In this document: positions 26,611-34,317 of the stretch, piece after piece | Layout of the letters: each line of letters begins with the position of its first letter | Numbering within the stretch: position 1 is the first letter of the stretch | Source of the DNA: Pseudomonadota bacterium | GTDB lineage: Bacteria > Pseudomonadota > Alphaproteobacteria > Acetobacterales > Acetobacteraceae | DNA: 34,317 nt | Direction of reading: 5' to 3' | Assembly: GCA_021808985.1 (NCBI GenBank) | Contig: JAKBAQ010000003.1 | Coordinates: 1-34,317, forward strand | Translations under genes and position numbers: made by a program | The notes under the pieces: model-generated | Database searches by the model: none | Told to the model about the DNA's origin: nothing | What the model saw: the letters and a program-made list of their open reading frames with translations, nothing else

Positions 26611-26650
26611 GATTCTGGCCCTTTTTTCCTCCAGGCCCAAAACCGCGCCG

Positions 26651-27922
26651 CTACCGGGTAATCACCGCGCGGTGCTGCAACACCTCCAGCAGCTGCTGAG
26701 ATTCCAGCTCAACCCGGTGCTCCACGATCATCTGCGCGATCGCATCGTCCGAAGGCAGGCTGGCCGCCTGGCTCTGCCGGCTGCACACCATCACCACGGA
26801 AACCCCGTCAGAGGCCACCAGCGGCTCACTCACCTGCCCAACCGCCAGATTGCCCAGCAGCGTCTGAAACGCCGGCGGCGTGACAGTGGCGAGGTTCACC
26901 GGCCCGGGGTCGGCGGGGCGCACATTGCCAAACGTCGCGTTCAGCGCCTCCATGTCCGCGCAGGAATGCGCGCCATGCACGGCCTGCATCACCTTGTTGA
27001 TCACCGCCGCCTGCACCGGCCCAACCTGCCCATCGGTGATCGGCTGCGGATACTGCGCGAAAACCTGGCGGATCGAGAGTATCGTCTGCTTCTCGGTCCC
27101 CACGTTATGGATGCCCTGCAGCTGCACGATGTCATACCCCCCCGGCACGCGCACCGGATTGCTGATCGCGCCAACCGGCATGGTGGCCACAACCTGCGCC
27201 ACCGCCGGGTCCAGCGCGCCCAGGGCGACATAGCCCATATCCCCGCCCTGCAAGGCGGTCTGCGCCTGGCTGAACTGCGCCGCGATCACCGGAAACGGCG
27301 CGCCGGTGCGCAGCCGCGCAATCACCGAGCTCGCGAACGTGCGCGCCGCCGCATCCCCGTTCGGGCCCGACACGGGCACGAAAATCTCCGCGATATGATA
27401 CTGCGTGCTGCCAATTTCCGCCTTCAGCGCGGCCTTCTCGGCGTTCAGGTCGCCCTGCGTGGGCTGCAGCCCCGGCCCCAGCACCTGGTGCAGCACCGTC
27501 TGCCAGCCCAGCTCGGTGCGTATCTGCGCGATCAGCGTGTCAAACGGCACGCCCGCCGCCTCCAGCTTCATCCGCAGCCCGCCCGGCGGCAGGCTGTTGC
27601 CCTGCTCAATCCGGGCAATCGCGCCGGTAATATCGCTCATCGCCACGGTGACACCGAGCTTGTTGATCTCCTGCATTTTCAGGGTCTCGTCGATCAGCAT
27701 CGTCGTCACCTGCGGCTCCAGCCTGGCCAGCACGTCCGGCGTCGGCTGCATGCCGGTGGAGAGCGCCAGCAACCGCGCCCGCGCGGCCACATCCTGGTTG
27801 CTGATCACCTGCCCGTTCACCACGGCGGCGATGGTCGCGTTATAGTCATTAGCGCTCTGCGCCAGGGCGGGTGCCGCGCTAAGGGCGGCAACAAGAGCGG
27901 CGGCACGGAGAAGATGCTTCAT
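26651..27922 (-). CDS. surA: SurA-like periplasmic peptidyl-prolyl isomerase/chaperone
   Basis: Signal peptide MKHLLRAAALVAALSAAPALAQ; IAAVVNGQVISNQDVAARARLLAL; parvulin-like segments (YHIAEIFVPV...FPVIAAQFSQAQTALQGGDMGYVALGALDP...GYDIVQLQGI); adjacent to lptD. Confidence 0.9.
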   Translation of the reverse strand: MKHLLRAAALVAALSAAPALAQSANDYNATIAAVVNGQVISNQDVAARARLLALSTGMQPTPDVLARLEPQVTTMLIDETLKMQEINKLGVTVAMSDITGAIARIEQGNSLPPGGLRMKLEAAGVPFDTLIAQIRTELGWQTVLHQVLGPGLQPTQGDLNAEKAALKAEIGSTQYHIAEIFVPVSGPNGDAAARTFASSVIARLRTGAPFPVIAAQFSQAQTALQGGDMGYVALGALDPAVAQVVATMPVGAISNPVRVPGGYDIVQLQGIHNVGTEKQTILSIRQVFAQYPQPITDGQVGPVQAAVINKVMQAVHGAHSCADMEALNATFGNVRPADPGPVNLATVTPPAFQTLLGNLAVGQVSEPLVASDGVSVVMVCSRQSQAASLPSDDAIAQMIVEHRVELESQQLLEVLQHRAVITR

Positions 27923-30114
27923 AGGGCGCTGAATCCAACATTACCGAGAGTTTTGAAAGTGAACTGGAGCAACACGGTCGTATTGCCTTTATCCAGGTTG
28001 AACGACGTAAACCGCTGGTAGTACACGAGGTTGACGCCGAAGCAATCATTTTGCCAGCCGGCGTTGAAATTCGCCGAGTCAAACCGGCCGGTCTGCAGGT
28101 TCCGCTCCGTCCCCGCCCCCACCGACCACGGGCCGATATTGGTGTTGAAGCTCGCCGTCACCTCATGCCGCGGCGTGAAATACGCCGCCGGCGGCGCCAG
28201 CGTGGGAGAGAGAATGCTGGCGCTGTCATAGAGCACGTAAGGGTCTGTATTGGTGTACAAATACCCGGCCGAGGCCGTGAACACATGCGAGGTATAGTTC
28301 GCCGTGGCGTCGATCATCCGCGCCCCCAGGTCACGGTGGCTCAGGCGCGTGCGGTAGGTGAGGTTGAAATCCGGCACCGGCGCGACGATGACATGGCCGA
28401 CGAGATCGGAGACATTATCCGTCAGCCCCGAGCCCGGCAGGTAGTTGTTGTCCTTATGCACCCGGTATGATTGCCCGATCAGCCCATCCAGCATCGCCCC
28501 GCGCGGCAGATACCACGCGCCATGCAGCGCATAATCCACCCGCGAGCCGCCCTCCAGCCTGTCTATCCCCGGATAGCGGTTGAAGCTGAACAGGTTGGCG
28601 TCGGAAAATTCCAGATCCAGGCTGTCCTCATTGGGAATGCGTATATTCTGCGAAATGCCGATATTCGGCGAGGCGACGAGCTGCACCTCCGGCTCGATGA
28701 TCTGGCTGCCCAGCGCGCCCGCCTGGCGGATCAGCGGCCAGTGCAGATACACCGCCCCATAAGGCTGCGCCCGCGCGGTGCTGGCGCCATCCAGCGGCGA
28801 ATAGTTCGGCTGGTCATACAGGCGGGTGGCCATATACATCGCGGCCACCAGCTCCACCCTGGCCCGGCCCTGCACGCCATAAGGCAGCATGAAGGGCACC
28901 GAATAACCCGGCACCGCCGCCACGCGCTGGCTGTTGGTGCCCAGCTTGCGCAGCACGTTGAACAAATCGGCATGCAGGCTGAACTGCCCGCCAAACGCAT
29001 CCTGGCCGGAGACGAAATCATACTGCGCATGCGGCGTTACAATCGGCAGCTCGCTCTGGTTAACGCTGGCCACCAGCCCCTGGAAGGCCTGCGCGTCCAC
29101 CCTGGCATAGGCGCCGGAGGAGAACCCCTCCAGATACATATTGCTGGAAAGGAACGATTCGTTCGGCAGAACGTTGAAGTCGTTCAGATAAGCCGGGTTC
29201 GACGCCCGGTCATAATTGAACCCGGCGCGCCAGTCCCTGTTGAGGTCGAACGCCCCGTGGGCGAACACCGCATCGCCAAGCTGCCCGCTCACCTGCCCGC
29301 CGGAGACATTGATATTCAACACCCCGTCATTGAAGTCCCGGCGATACGCCGCCTTCAGCGCCGGCCCCTCCTTCATCGCGAAAATCGGCGTCAGCGTCAG
29401 GTCGGATTCCCTGTCGAGCACCAGATAATAAGGCGTGGTGAAGAAGAACCCCAGCTTCGAGGTCGCGCCGAATCCCGGCATCAAAAACCCGCTCTGGCGC
29501 TTCACCGAGGGGTCCGGCTGCGTGAAATACGGCACATACAGCACCGGAACCCCGTAAAACTCCATCTCCGCGCCGCGGTACTCTATCATTTTATGCTGCA
29601 GATCCCGGGTCGCGCTCCTCGCGCGGATCTGCCAGAGCGGCGGCGCGCTCGGGTCGGTCTTGCACAGGTCGCAGGCGGAATAAACCACCTTCACCATCTC
29701 ATCGATATTGTCATTATACCGGCGCGCGCCATTGGCGATCATCCGGCCATTATCCGCCAGCCGCGCCGCCACCCCGCGCATCACGGCATCCTTCATGCCC
29801 TTGCTCAGCACCGCGTGCTTGGCAAACACGGTGTTGCCCGAGGGCTGGGTCAGAATCACATGCCCGCTCGCCGTCACCACATCGGTGGTGCGGTTCAGCA
29901 CCACCTTGTCGGCATAAAGCGTCTGCCCGTTCTGCACCGCGCGCACATGGCCCGCGGCGGTAACGATATTCCCGCTCTTGTCATAAGAGATGCTGTCGGC
30001 GGTGAAGCTCACTGGCGCCTTGGAGGGGCTCACCGGCTGCGCGCCCGCCCGCCCGGCAAGGCAGATGCTGGCGACACTGGTGAGCAGAGCGAAAAACAGG
30101 CCGGATCGTTTCAT
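27919..30114 (-). CDS. lptD: LPS-assembly protein LptD
   Basis: Signal peptide, OstA-like domain (SFTADSISYDKSGNIVTAAGHVRAVQNGQTLYADKVVLNR), VPVLYVPYFTQPDPSVKRQSGFLMPGFG, C-terminal beta-barrel. Confidence 0.95.
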   Translation of the reverse strand: MKRSGLFFALLTSVASICLAGRAGAQPVSPSKAPVSFTADSISYDKSGNIVTAAGHVRAVQNGQTLYADKVVLNRTTDVVTASGHVILTQPSGNTVFAKHAVLSKGMKDAVMRGVAARLADNGRMIANGARRYNDNIDEMVKVVYSACDLCKTDPSAPPLWQIRARSATRDLQHKMIEYRGAEMEFYGVPVLYVPYFTQPDPSVKRQSGFLMPGFGATSKLGFFFTTPYYLVLDRESDLTLTPIFAMKEGPALKAAYRRDFNDGVLNINVSGGQVSGQLGDAVFAHGAFDLNRDWRAGFNYDRASNPAYLNDFNVLPNESFLSSNMYLEGFSSGAYARVDAQAFQGLVASVNQSELPIVTPHAQYDFVSGQDAFGGQFSLHADLFNVLRKLGTNSQRVAAVPGYSVPFMLPYGVQGRARVELVAAMYMATRLYDQPNYSPLDGASTARAQPYGAVYLHWPLIRQAGALGSQIIEPEVQLVASPNIGISQNIRIPNEDSLDLEFSDANLFSFNRYPGIDRLEGGSRVDYALHGAWYLPRGAMLDGLIGQSYRVHKDNNYLPGSGLTDNVSDLVGHVIVAPVPDFNLTYRTRLSHRDLGARMIDATANYTSHVFTASAGYLYTNTDPYVLYDSASILSPTLAPPAAYFTPRHEVTASFNTNIGPWSVGAGTERNLQTGRFDSANFNAGWQNDCFGVNLVYYQRFTSFNLDKGNTTVLLQFTFKTLGNVGFSAL

Positions 30115-30117
30115 GTC

Positions 30118-31233
30118 TCAGCCATCTTCCAGATGCAGCAACAACGCAAGCGCCAAAAACAATCCCGCCACCGCCGGCGCCCACGCGGCGAGAATCACCG
30201 GTATCGCGCCCGAGGTGCCAAACTGGTTGGCGACCTCCGATATCATGAACAGCGCGAACCCGCAGCCCACGCCGCTGGCCAGCATATGCCCCGCCCCGCC
30301 GCGCCGCGAGGGCCGCATGGAGAAGCCGGCCGCCACCAGCGCCATGGTGGCGCACAGCAGCGGCAGCGCCGCCAGCGCCTGAAACGCCAGCTCATGCCGG
30401 GTGGGCGAAAAACCCGAGCGCTTGAGCAGCGCGATGAACCGCGGCAGCGCCCAGAATGAGAGCGAATCGGGCGAGGCGAAGCTCTCCTCCACCCGGTGCA
30501 CCGTCAGATCCGTGGGAAAATTCAGCTGCGCGATATGCTCCGGCGCCGCCCCTGGCATCAGCACGCTCACATCGCTCAAATCCCACGCGCCCTGGTCCAG
30601 GGTGGCGTTGGCCGCCTCCATCCGCTGCAGCAGCGTCGCCTGGCCATCCAGCCGCAGCACGCTCACCTGCTGCGCGCGCAGAATATTATGCTCCAGATGC
30701 ACCCCCGCCGCATGCAGCACGGCCACACCGCCCGGCACCAGCCCGGCATCGGCCTGGCGCACCCACAGCTCCCCGCCATTCAGCGAGAGCGGCCCGCCGC
30801 CCGGCCGCAGATACACATTATAGAGCGTCTCCGCCCGGCTATACATCACGGCCGAAAGCGGGCTCAGCCCGCCAGTGCCAAAGGCTCCCAGCAGGGTCGC
30901 CAGCAGCACCGGCAGCGCCAGAAACTGCCAGGCTGAAATCCCCGCCGCCCGCGCCACCACCAGCTCCGAGGAGCGCGAGAGCCGCCAGAACGCGAAAATC
31001 CCGCCCAGCAAAATGGCGAAGGGCAATATCTGCAACAGCGTCCAGGGCTGCCGCATGAACTCTATCTCGGCCAGAATGCCGAAACTGGCCGCCGGCTTGG
31101 CCGCCGCCTCGCGCAGCAGCTCCAGAAAATCGAACAGCGAGACCAGCGCCGAAAGCGCGGCCAGCATCACCGCCACGGCGAGCAGGAACTGCCGGCCAAA
31201 ATAAAGCGAAAGCGTGACGGGAATGCTCTTCAC
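30118..31233 (-). CDS. lptG: LPS export ABC transporter permease LptG
   Basis: MKSIPVTLSLYFGRQFLLAVAVMLAALSALVSLFDFLELLREAA...GILAEIEFMRQPWTLLQILPFAILLGGIFAFWRLSRSSELVVARAAGISAWQFL. GTG start at 31233 (GTGA overlap with lptF). Confidence 0.93.
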   Translation of the reverse strand: MKSIPVTLSLYFGRQFLLAVAVMLAALSALVSLFDFLELLREAAAKPAASFGILAEIEFMRQPWTLLQILPFAILLGGIFAFWRLSRSSELVVARAAGISAWQFLALPVLLATLLGAFGTGGLSPLSAVMYSRAETLYNVYLRPGGGPLSLNGGELWVRQADAGLVPGGVAVLHAAGVHLEHNILRAQQVSVLRLDGQATLLQRMEAANATLDQGAWDLSDVSVLMPGAAPEHIAQLNFPTDLTVHRVEESFASPDSLSFWALPRFIALLKRSGFSPTRHELAFQALAALPLLCATMALVAAGFSMRPSRRGGAGHMLASGVGCGFALFMISEVANQFGTSGAIPVILAAWAPAVAGLFLALALLLHLEDG

Positions 31234-32333
31234 AGCACAACCCGCCGGCTGAACAGCATCACCCCCGCCGCCAGCCCCGGCAGCACCGCCACCACCCACA
31301 TCAGCGGCAGCAGCACCGTATCGCGCGCGGCCAGGTTGCCCACCCCCAGGCTCAGCGCCACCAGCAGCGTCACCGCCACCACCGCGCCAACCGGGCGCAC
31401 CAGCCCCCCATTGCGGCGGAACATGCCCCGCAGCGCCGCCAGCAGGCCGATCAGCGTGAAGCTGAGCGTGCTCAGCGGCGCCGTCAGCCGGCGCTGCGCC
31501 TCCACCAGCCATTTGCCGCGGTCATCGGGCGAGAGCGAGGCCGGCGGATGCAGCAGCTCCTGCAAATTCGCCTCGGCGGAATCCACCATGTCGGGTATCG
31601 CCGCCTTCGCCGTCTGCGCCAGCGAGACCACATTGCGCTGAAACGTCAGCACATCCAGCCGCCCGGTCTTCGGGTCTATCTGCTCGCGTGAGCCGTTCTC
31701 CAGCACCACCACCGGCCCCTGCGGGCTCACCAGCAGCTGCCCGGAAGCCGCCAAAATGGTCGCCGGCGCCGCCCGGTCGCGCCCATCCTCTATCAATATG
31801 CCGCCCAGCGAGTCATCCGCCCCGCGCGACTGCACATAAACCGTGATATGGTCCGCCACCGGCGTGAACACCCCCGGCTCCAGCAGAAACGCCGCGATCT
31901 GGTTGCGTATCTCATACTGATACGTGCGGAAACTGCCGAGACTGGCCGGCACCAGTATCAGGTTCAGCCCATACCCCACCAGCGTGGCCGCCGCCGCCAG
32001 CCACAGCGCCGGGCGCGCCAGCGCGAAATCCGAAAGCCCGCAAGCGCGCATCACCGTAATCTCCCGGTCGCTGCCCAACCGCGCGTAGATGAACAGCACC
32101 ACGATAAAACAGGTGATCGGCAAAATCGTGGCGACGAAACTCGGCACCAGCAGCGAGGTCAGCCTGATGAACACCACCGGCGAGAGCCCATGGTCGACGA
32201 TGATCTGAATGAACCGCAGCGACTGGGTAAGCCAGATCAGCGCCACCAGCCCGAGGGTGACCAACACCAGGGCAATCAACAATTGCCCGAAAATATAGCG
32301 GTCTATCCTGGTCAGGGGCGGGCGGCGGTCCAT
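31230..32333 (-). CDS. lptF: LPS export ABC transporter permease LptF
   Basis: MDRRPPLTRIDRYIFGQLLIALVLVTLGLVALIWLTQSLRFIQIIVDHGLSPVVFIRLTSLLVPSFVATILPITCFIVVLFIYARLGSDREITVMRACGLSDFALARPAL. Confidence 0.93.
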   Translation of the reverse strand: MDRRPPLTRIDRYIFGQLLIALVLVTLGLVALIWLTQSLRFIQIIVDHGLSPVVFIRLTSLLVPSFVATILPITCFIVVLFIYARLGSDREITVMRACGLSDFALARPALWLAAAATLVGYGLNLILVPASLGSFRTYQYEIRNQIAAFLLEPGVFTPVADHITVYVQSRGADDSLGGILIEDGRDRAAPATILAASGQLLVSPQGPVVVLENGSREQIDPKTGRLDVLTFQRNVVSLAQTAKAAIPDMVDSAEANLQELLHPPASLSPDDRGKWLVEAQRRLTAPLSTLSFTLIGLLAALRGMFRRNGGLVRPVGAVVAVTLLVALSLGVGNLAARDTVLLPLMWVVAVLPGLAAGVMLFSRRVVL

Positions 32334-32492
32334 GCCCCGAGGTTCTGGCCGGGCGCGCCGGGAATGGCAAGACCATGGGCCAAAATTGCTCTCCCCGCGC
32401 CCGCCGCCCATCCAGTATGTATTATTACCATGCGCTTGCAAACCACATCGGAAATTGCAATCATGCCCGCATCCGGGGGCAATGCCCGCCCC

Positions 32493-32528
32493 CCAACCAG
32501 CCAACCGGCCAACCAGCTAACCAACCAA
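32493..32528 (+). repeat. 8-bp imperfect tandem repeat (CCAACCAG)n in a 5' leader
   Basis: CCAACCAG CCAACCGG CCAACCAG CTAACCAA CCAA, immediately before AGGAGG and a GTG start. Confidence 0.85.
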
Positions 32529-32538
32529 GGAGGCGTCC

Positions 32539-33243
32539 GTGCTCTCAACCCGCTCGCAAACCATCATCATCTGGTGGGGCCTGGCGTTCATCCTCATATA
32601 TGGTCTCACCCTGGGCTTCCTGCTCAAAATGGTGCCGCTGCCCTCCGCGCATCTCAGCGCCGCCGCCGTCGCCGCGTTTTACAGCGCCAACCGCTTCCAG
32701 GTCCGCCTCGGCGCGGTCATCTGCTCCTACAGCAGCGCCTTCATGGTCCCGCTCTCGGTCGTCATCTATGTCCAGATGGCCCGGCTCGAAAAAGGCGTCC
32801 CCATCTGGTCCATCCTGCAACTGGCCGGCGGCTGCATGATGTCCATCTTCCTGGTGCTGCCGCCGCTCTTCTGGGGCGTCGCCGCCTTCAACCCCAGCCG
32901 CCCGCCCGAGGTCACGCTCATCATGCATGAGCTGGCGAACCTCACCCTCACCACCACCGACCAGTATTACATCTTCCAGATGGTCGCGATCGCCGTCGTC
33001 AGCCTGACCCAGACAACAGACCCCCACTCCGCCTTCCCCCGCTGGATGGGCTATTTCACCATCTGGGCCGCCATCATGTTCGAGGCCGGCGCCATCGCCT
33101 TCATGCTGAAATCAGGCCCCTTCGCCTGGAACGGGCTGTTCGTGTTCTGGAGTCCCTTCACAATTTTCGGCGCCTGGTTCTTCGCGCTCGCCTTCACCCT
33201 GCTGCGCGCGCTCAAGCATCAGGCGCGCCTGCAAGCCGCCTGA
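32539..33243 (+). CDS. Uncharacterised multi-pass membrane protein
   Basis: 234 aa, several hydrophobic segments (TIIIWWGLAFILIYGLTLGFLLKMV, AVICSYSSAFMVPLSVVIYVQM, SILQLAGGCMMSIFLVLPPLFWGVAAF, YFTIWAAIMFEAGAIAFML, FWSPFTIFGAWFFALAFTLL); RBS AAGGAGG before the GTG. Confidence 0.8.
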   Translation: MLSTRSQTIIIWWGLAFILIYGLTLGFLLKMVPLPSAHLSAAAVAAFYSANRFQVRLGAVICSYSSAFMVPLSVVIYVQMARLEKGVPIWSILQLAGGCMMSIFLVLPPLFWGVAAFNPSRPPEVTLIMHELANLTLTTTDQYYIFQMVAIAVVSLTQTTDPHSAFPRWMGYFTIWAAIMFEAGAIAFMLKSGPFAWNGLFVFWSPFTIFGAWFFALAFTLLRALKHQARLQAA

Positions 33244-34005
33244 GCCCCGCCGCCACCATATCTCCCCATACAGAACATGGTACGTCACCTCGAACCCGCC
33301 TTGTAGAGACTCCAGCACCCGCCTGAACGCGCCGGGCGGCAGCGGCCTGTATCCCGGCGCCGGCTCCCCCGCGCCCAGCGCCTTCAGGCTGCGCGCGAAC
33401 TCGGCGCCGCTCGCATAAGGCTGCCGGATAAACTCCTCCGCCCCCGCGTGAGCCCTCCCCTCCGGCCAGGGCAGCGCGCCAAGCGCCGGATAAGCCGGCA
33501 TGCCGCAAGCCAGCCCCAGCGCCGCGTGCGCGGCGGCCCATTCGGCGAAATTCCCTTCCCCCAGCGTGGCGAACATCATCCGCCCGCCCGGCGCCAGGCA
33601 CGCGGCCAGGCGCGCCAGCCCGCCGCGCAAATCGCCAAACCACTGCATCGCCAGGCTGGAGACGATCAAGTCAAACCCTCCCCCCGCCGCCGCCGGATGC
33701 TCCCCATCCAGCACCATGTAGTCATGATATTCAGGCCTCTCCCCCAGCCGCGCCCGGCAGCGCGCCAGCATCGCGGGGGAAACATCCGTCAGCAGCATCC
33801 GCGCCTCGGGAAACACCGCCGCCAGCGCCGCGCTCAGCATCCCGGTGCCGCAGCCAATCTCCAGAATCCGCCGCGGCGCCAGCCCGCGCGCCGCAACCCG
33901 CGCCGCCAGCCGCGCCGCCACCAGCCGCTGCACCGGCGCCACCGCATCATAGCGCGCCGCCCCCACTGAAAACGCCCGCGCGATCCGCGCCTTGCGCGCG
34001 CTCAC
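33112..34005 (-). CDS. bioC: Malonyl-ACP O-methyltransferase BioC-like
   Basis: KARIARAFSVGAARYDAVAPVQRLVAARLAAR...RRILEIGCGTGMLSAALAAVFPEARMLLTDVSPAMLARCRARL...DLIVSSLAMQWFGDLRGGLARLAACLAPGGRMMFATLGEGNFAEW. GTG start with GTGA overlap; C-terminal tail is antisense to the membrane protein gene. Confidence 0.88.
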   Translation of the reverse strand: MSARKARIARAFSVGAARYDAVAPVQRLVAARLAARVAARGLAPRRILEIGCGTGMLSAALAAVFPEARMLLTDVSPAMLARCRARLGERPEYHDYMVLDGEHPAAAGGGFDLIVSSLAMQWFGDLRGGLARLAACLAPGGRMMFATLGEGNFAEWAAAHAALGLACGMPAYPALGALPWPEGRAHAGAEEFIRQPYASGAEFARSLKALGAGEPAPGYRPLPPGAFRRVLESLQGGFEVTYHVLYGEIWWRRGSGGLQARLMLERAQQGEGEREEPGAENCEGTPEHEQPVPGEGA

Positions 34006-34317
34006 GCCAGCCGCTCCAAAACCCCGCGCAACTGCGCCGCGCACCAGGCCGGATCCTCCACCGGCAGCAAATGCCCGCCCGGATGCCACCTGATCACCTC
34101 CGCCGGAAACCCGGCCTCGCTCATCGCCGCCGGCACCAGCGGGTCCGCCCGCCCGCACAGCGCCATATCAACCCCGGCCGGCCGCTCATCCCATTGCGCC
34201 AGCGCCCGCAGCCCATCCAGCAGCGCCCGCTCATCCAGCCCGCCCGGCGCCACCGCCTCAGCGCCGCAGCTTGCCCGAAACGCCGCCACCACCTGCCCCG
34301 GCGCCACGCCAAACTGC
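34002..34317 (-). CDS. Alpha/beta hydrolase, C-terminal part, possible pimeloyl-ACP methyl ester esterase (partial at right edge)
   Basis: VDMALCGRADPLVPAAMSEAGFPAEVIRWHPGGHLLPVEDPAWCAAQLRGVLERLA*: late-strand Asp and catalytic-His regions of an alpha/beta hydrolase. Upstream frame stays open to the edge (QFG before the GTG at 34307). Coupled to bioC. Confidence 0.7.
   Translation of the reverse strand, partial: QFGVAPGQVVAAFRASCGAEAVAPGGLDERALLDGLRALAQWDERPAGVDMALCGRADPLVPAAMSEAGFPAEVIRWHPGGHLLPVEDPAWCAAQLRGVLERLA

Noticed and set aside
28471-30459. 662-aa plus-strand ORF opposite lptD/lptG
   Set aside because: Shadow of lptD; H/R/Q-rich with no homologous motif.

Overview
High-GC alphaproteobacterial chromosome segment, probably Acetobacteraceae or a relative (inferred from gene content and order, not from a search). 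Most of it is core genome. Left to right: nagA (partial, -), tRNA-Thr(TGT) (-), tRNA-Ala(GGC) (+), a 982-aa multidomain glycosyltransferase (-), a PaaI-type thioesterase (+), bioA and bioB (-) with bioD divergent (+), mlaF, mlaE, alr and dnaB (-), a Pat-type acyl-CoA synthetase/GNAT fusion (+), a YqaE-like peptide, rpsF-rpsR-rplI, a CFA synthase, an S49 peptidase, a GNAT, a small aa3 oxidase subunit IV gene missing from the ORF track, purN and purM (-), an AI-2E/PerM permease, hda, ppk, a group A FAD monooxygenase, surA, lptD, lptG and lptF (-), an uncharacterised membrane protein (+), bioC and a partial alpha/beta hydrolase (-). I found no CRISPR array, transposase, prophage, toxin-antitoxin pair or recognisable defence system. 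I do not see a clear new multi-gene system. The best non-routine signals are: (1) a related palindromic element at two convergent gene ends (about 4.54-4.73 kb and 26.58-26.63 kb), overlapping both flanking stop codons at the first site; (2) a perfect FNR/FixK-type TTGATCTAGGTCAA box plus a TATGGA-ATA-TCCATA palindrome upstream of the lone FAD monooxygenase; (3) a 132-bp antisense CDS overlap that gives BioC an unusual C-terminal tail; (4) an 8-bp tandem repeat just before the RBS of the uncharacterised membrane protein; (5) seven regular ~43-aa repeats in the glycosyltransferase; (6) a Pho-box-like direct repeat upstream of ppk.
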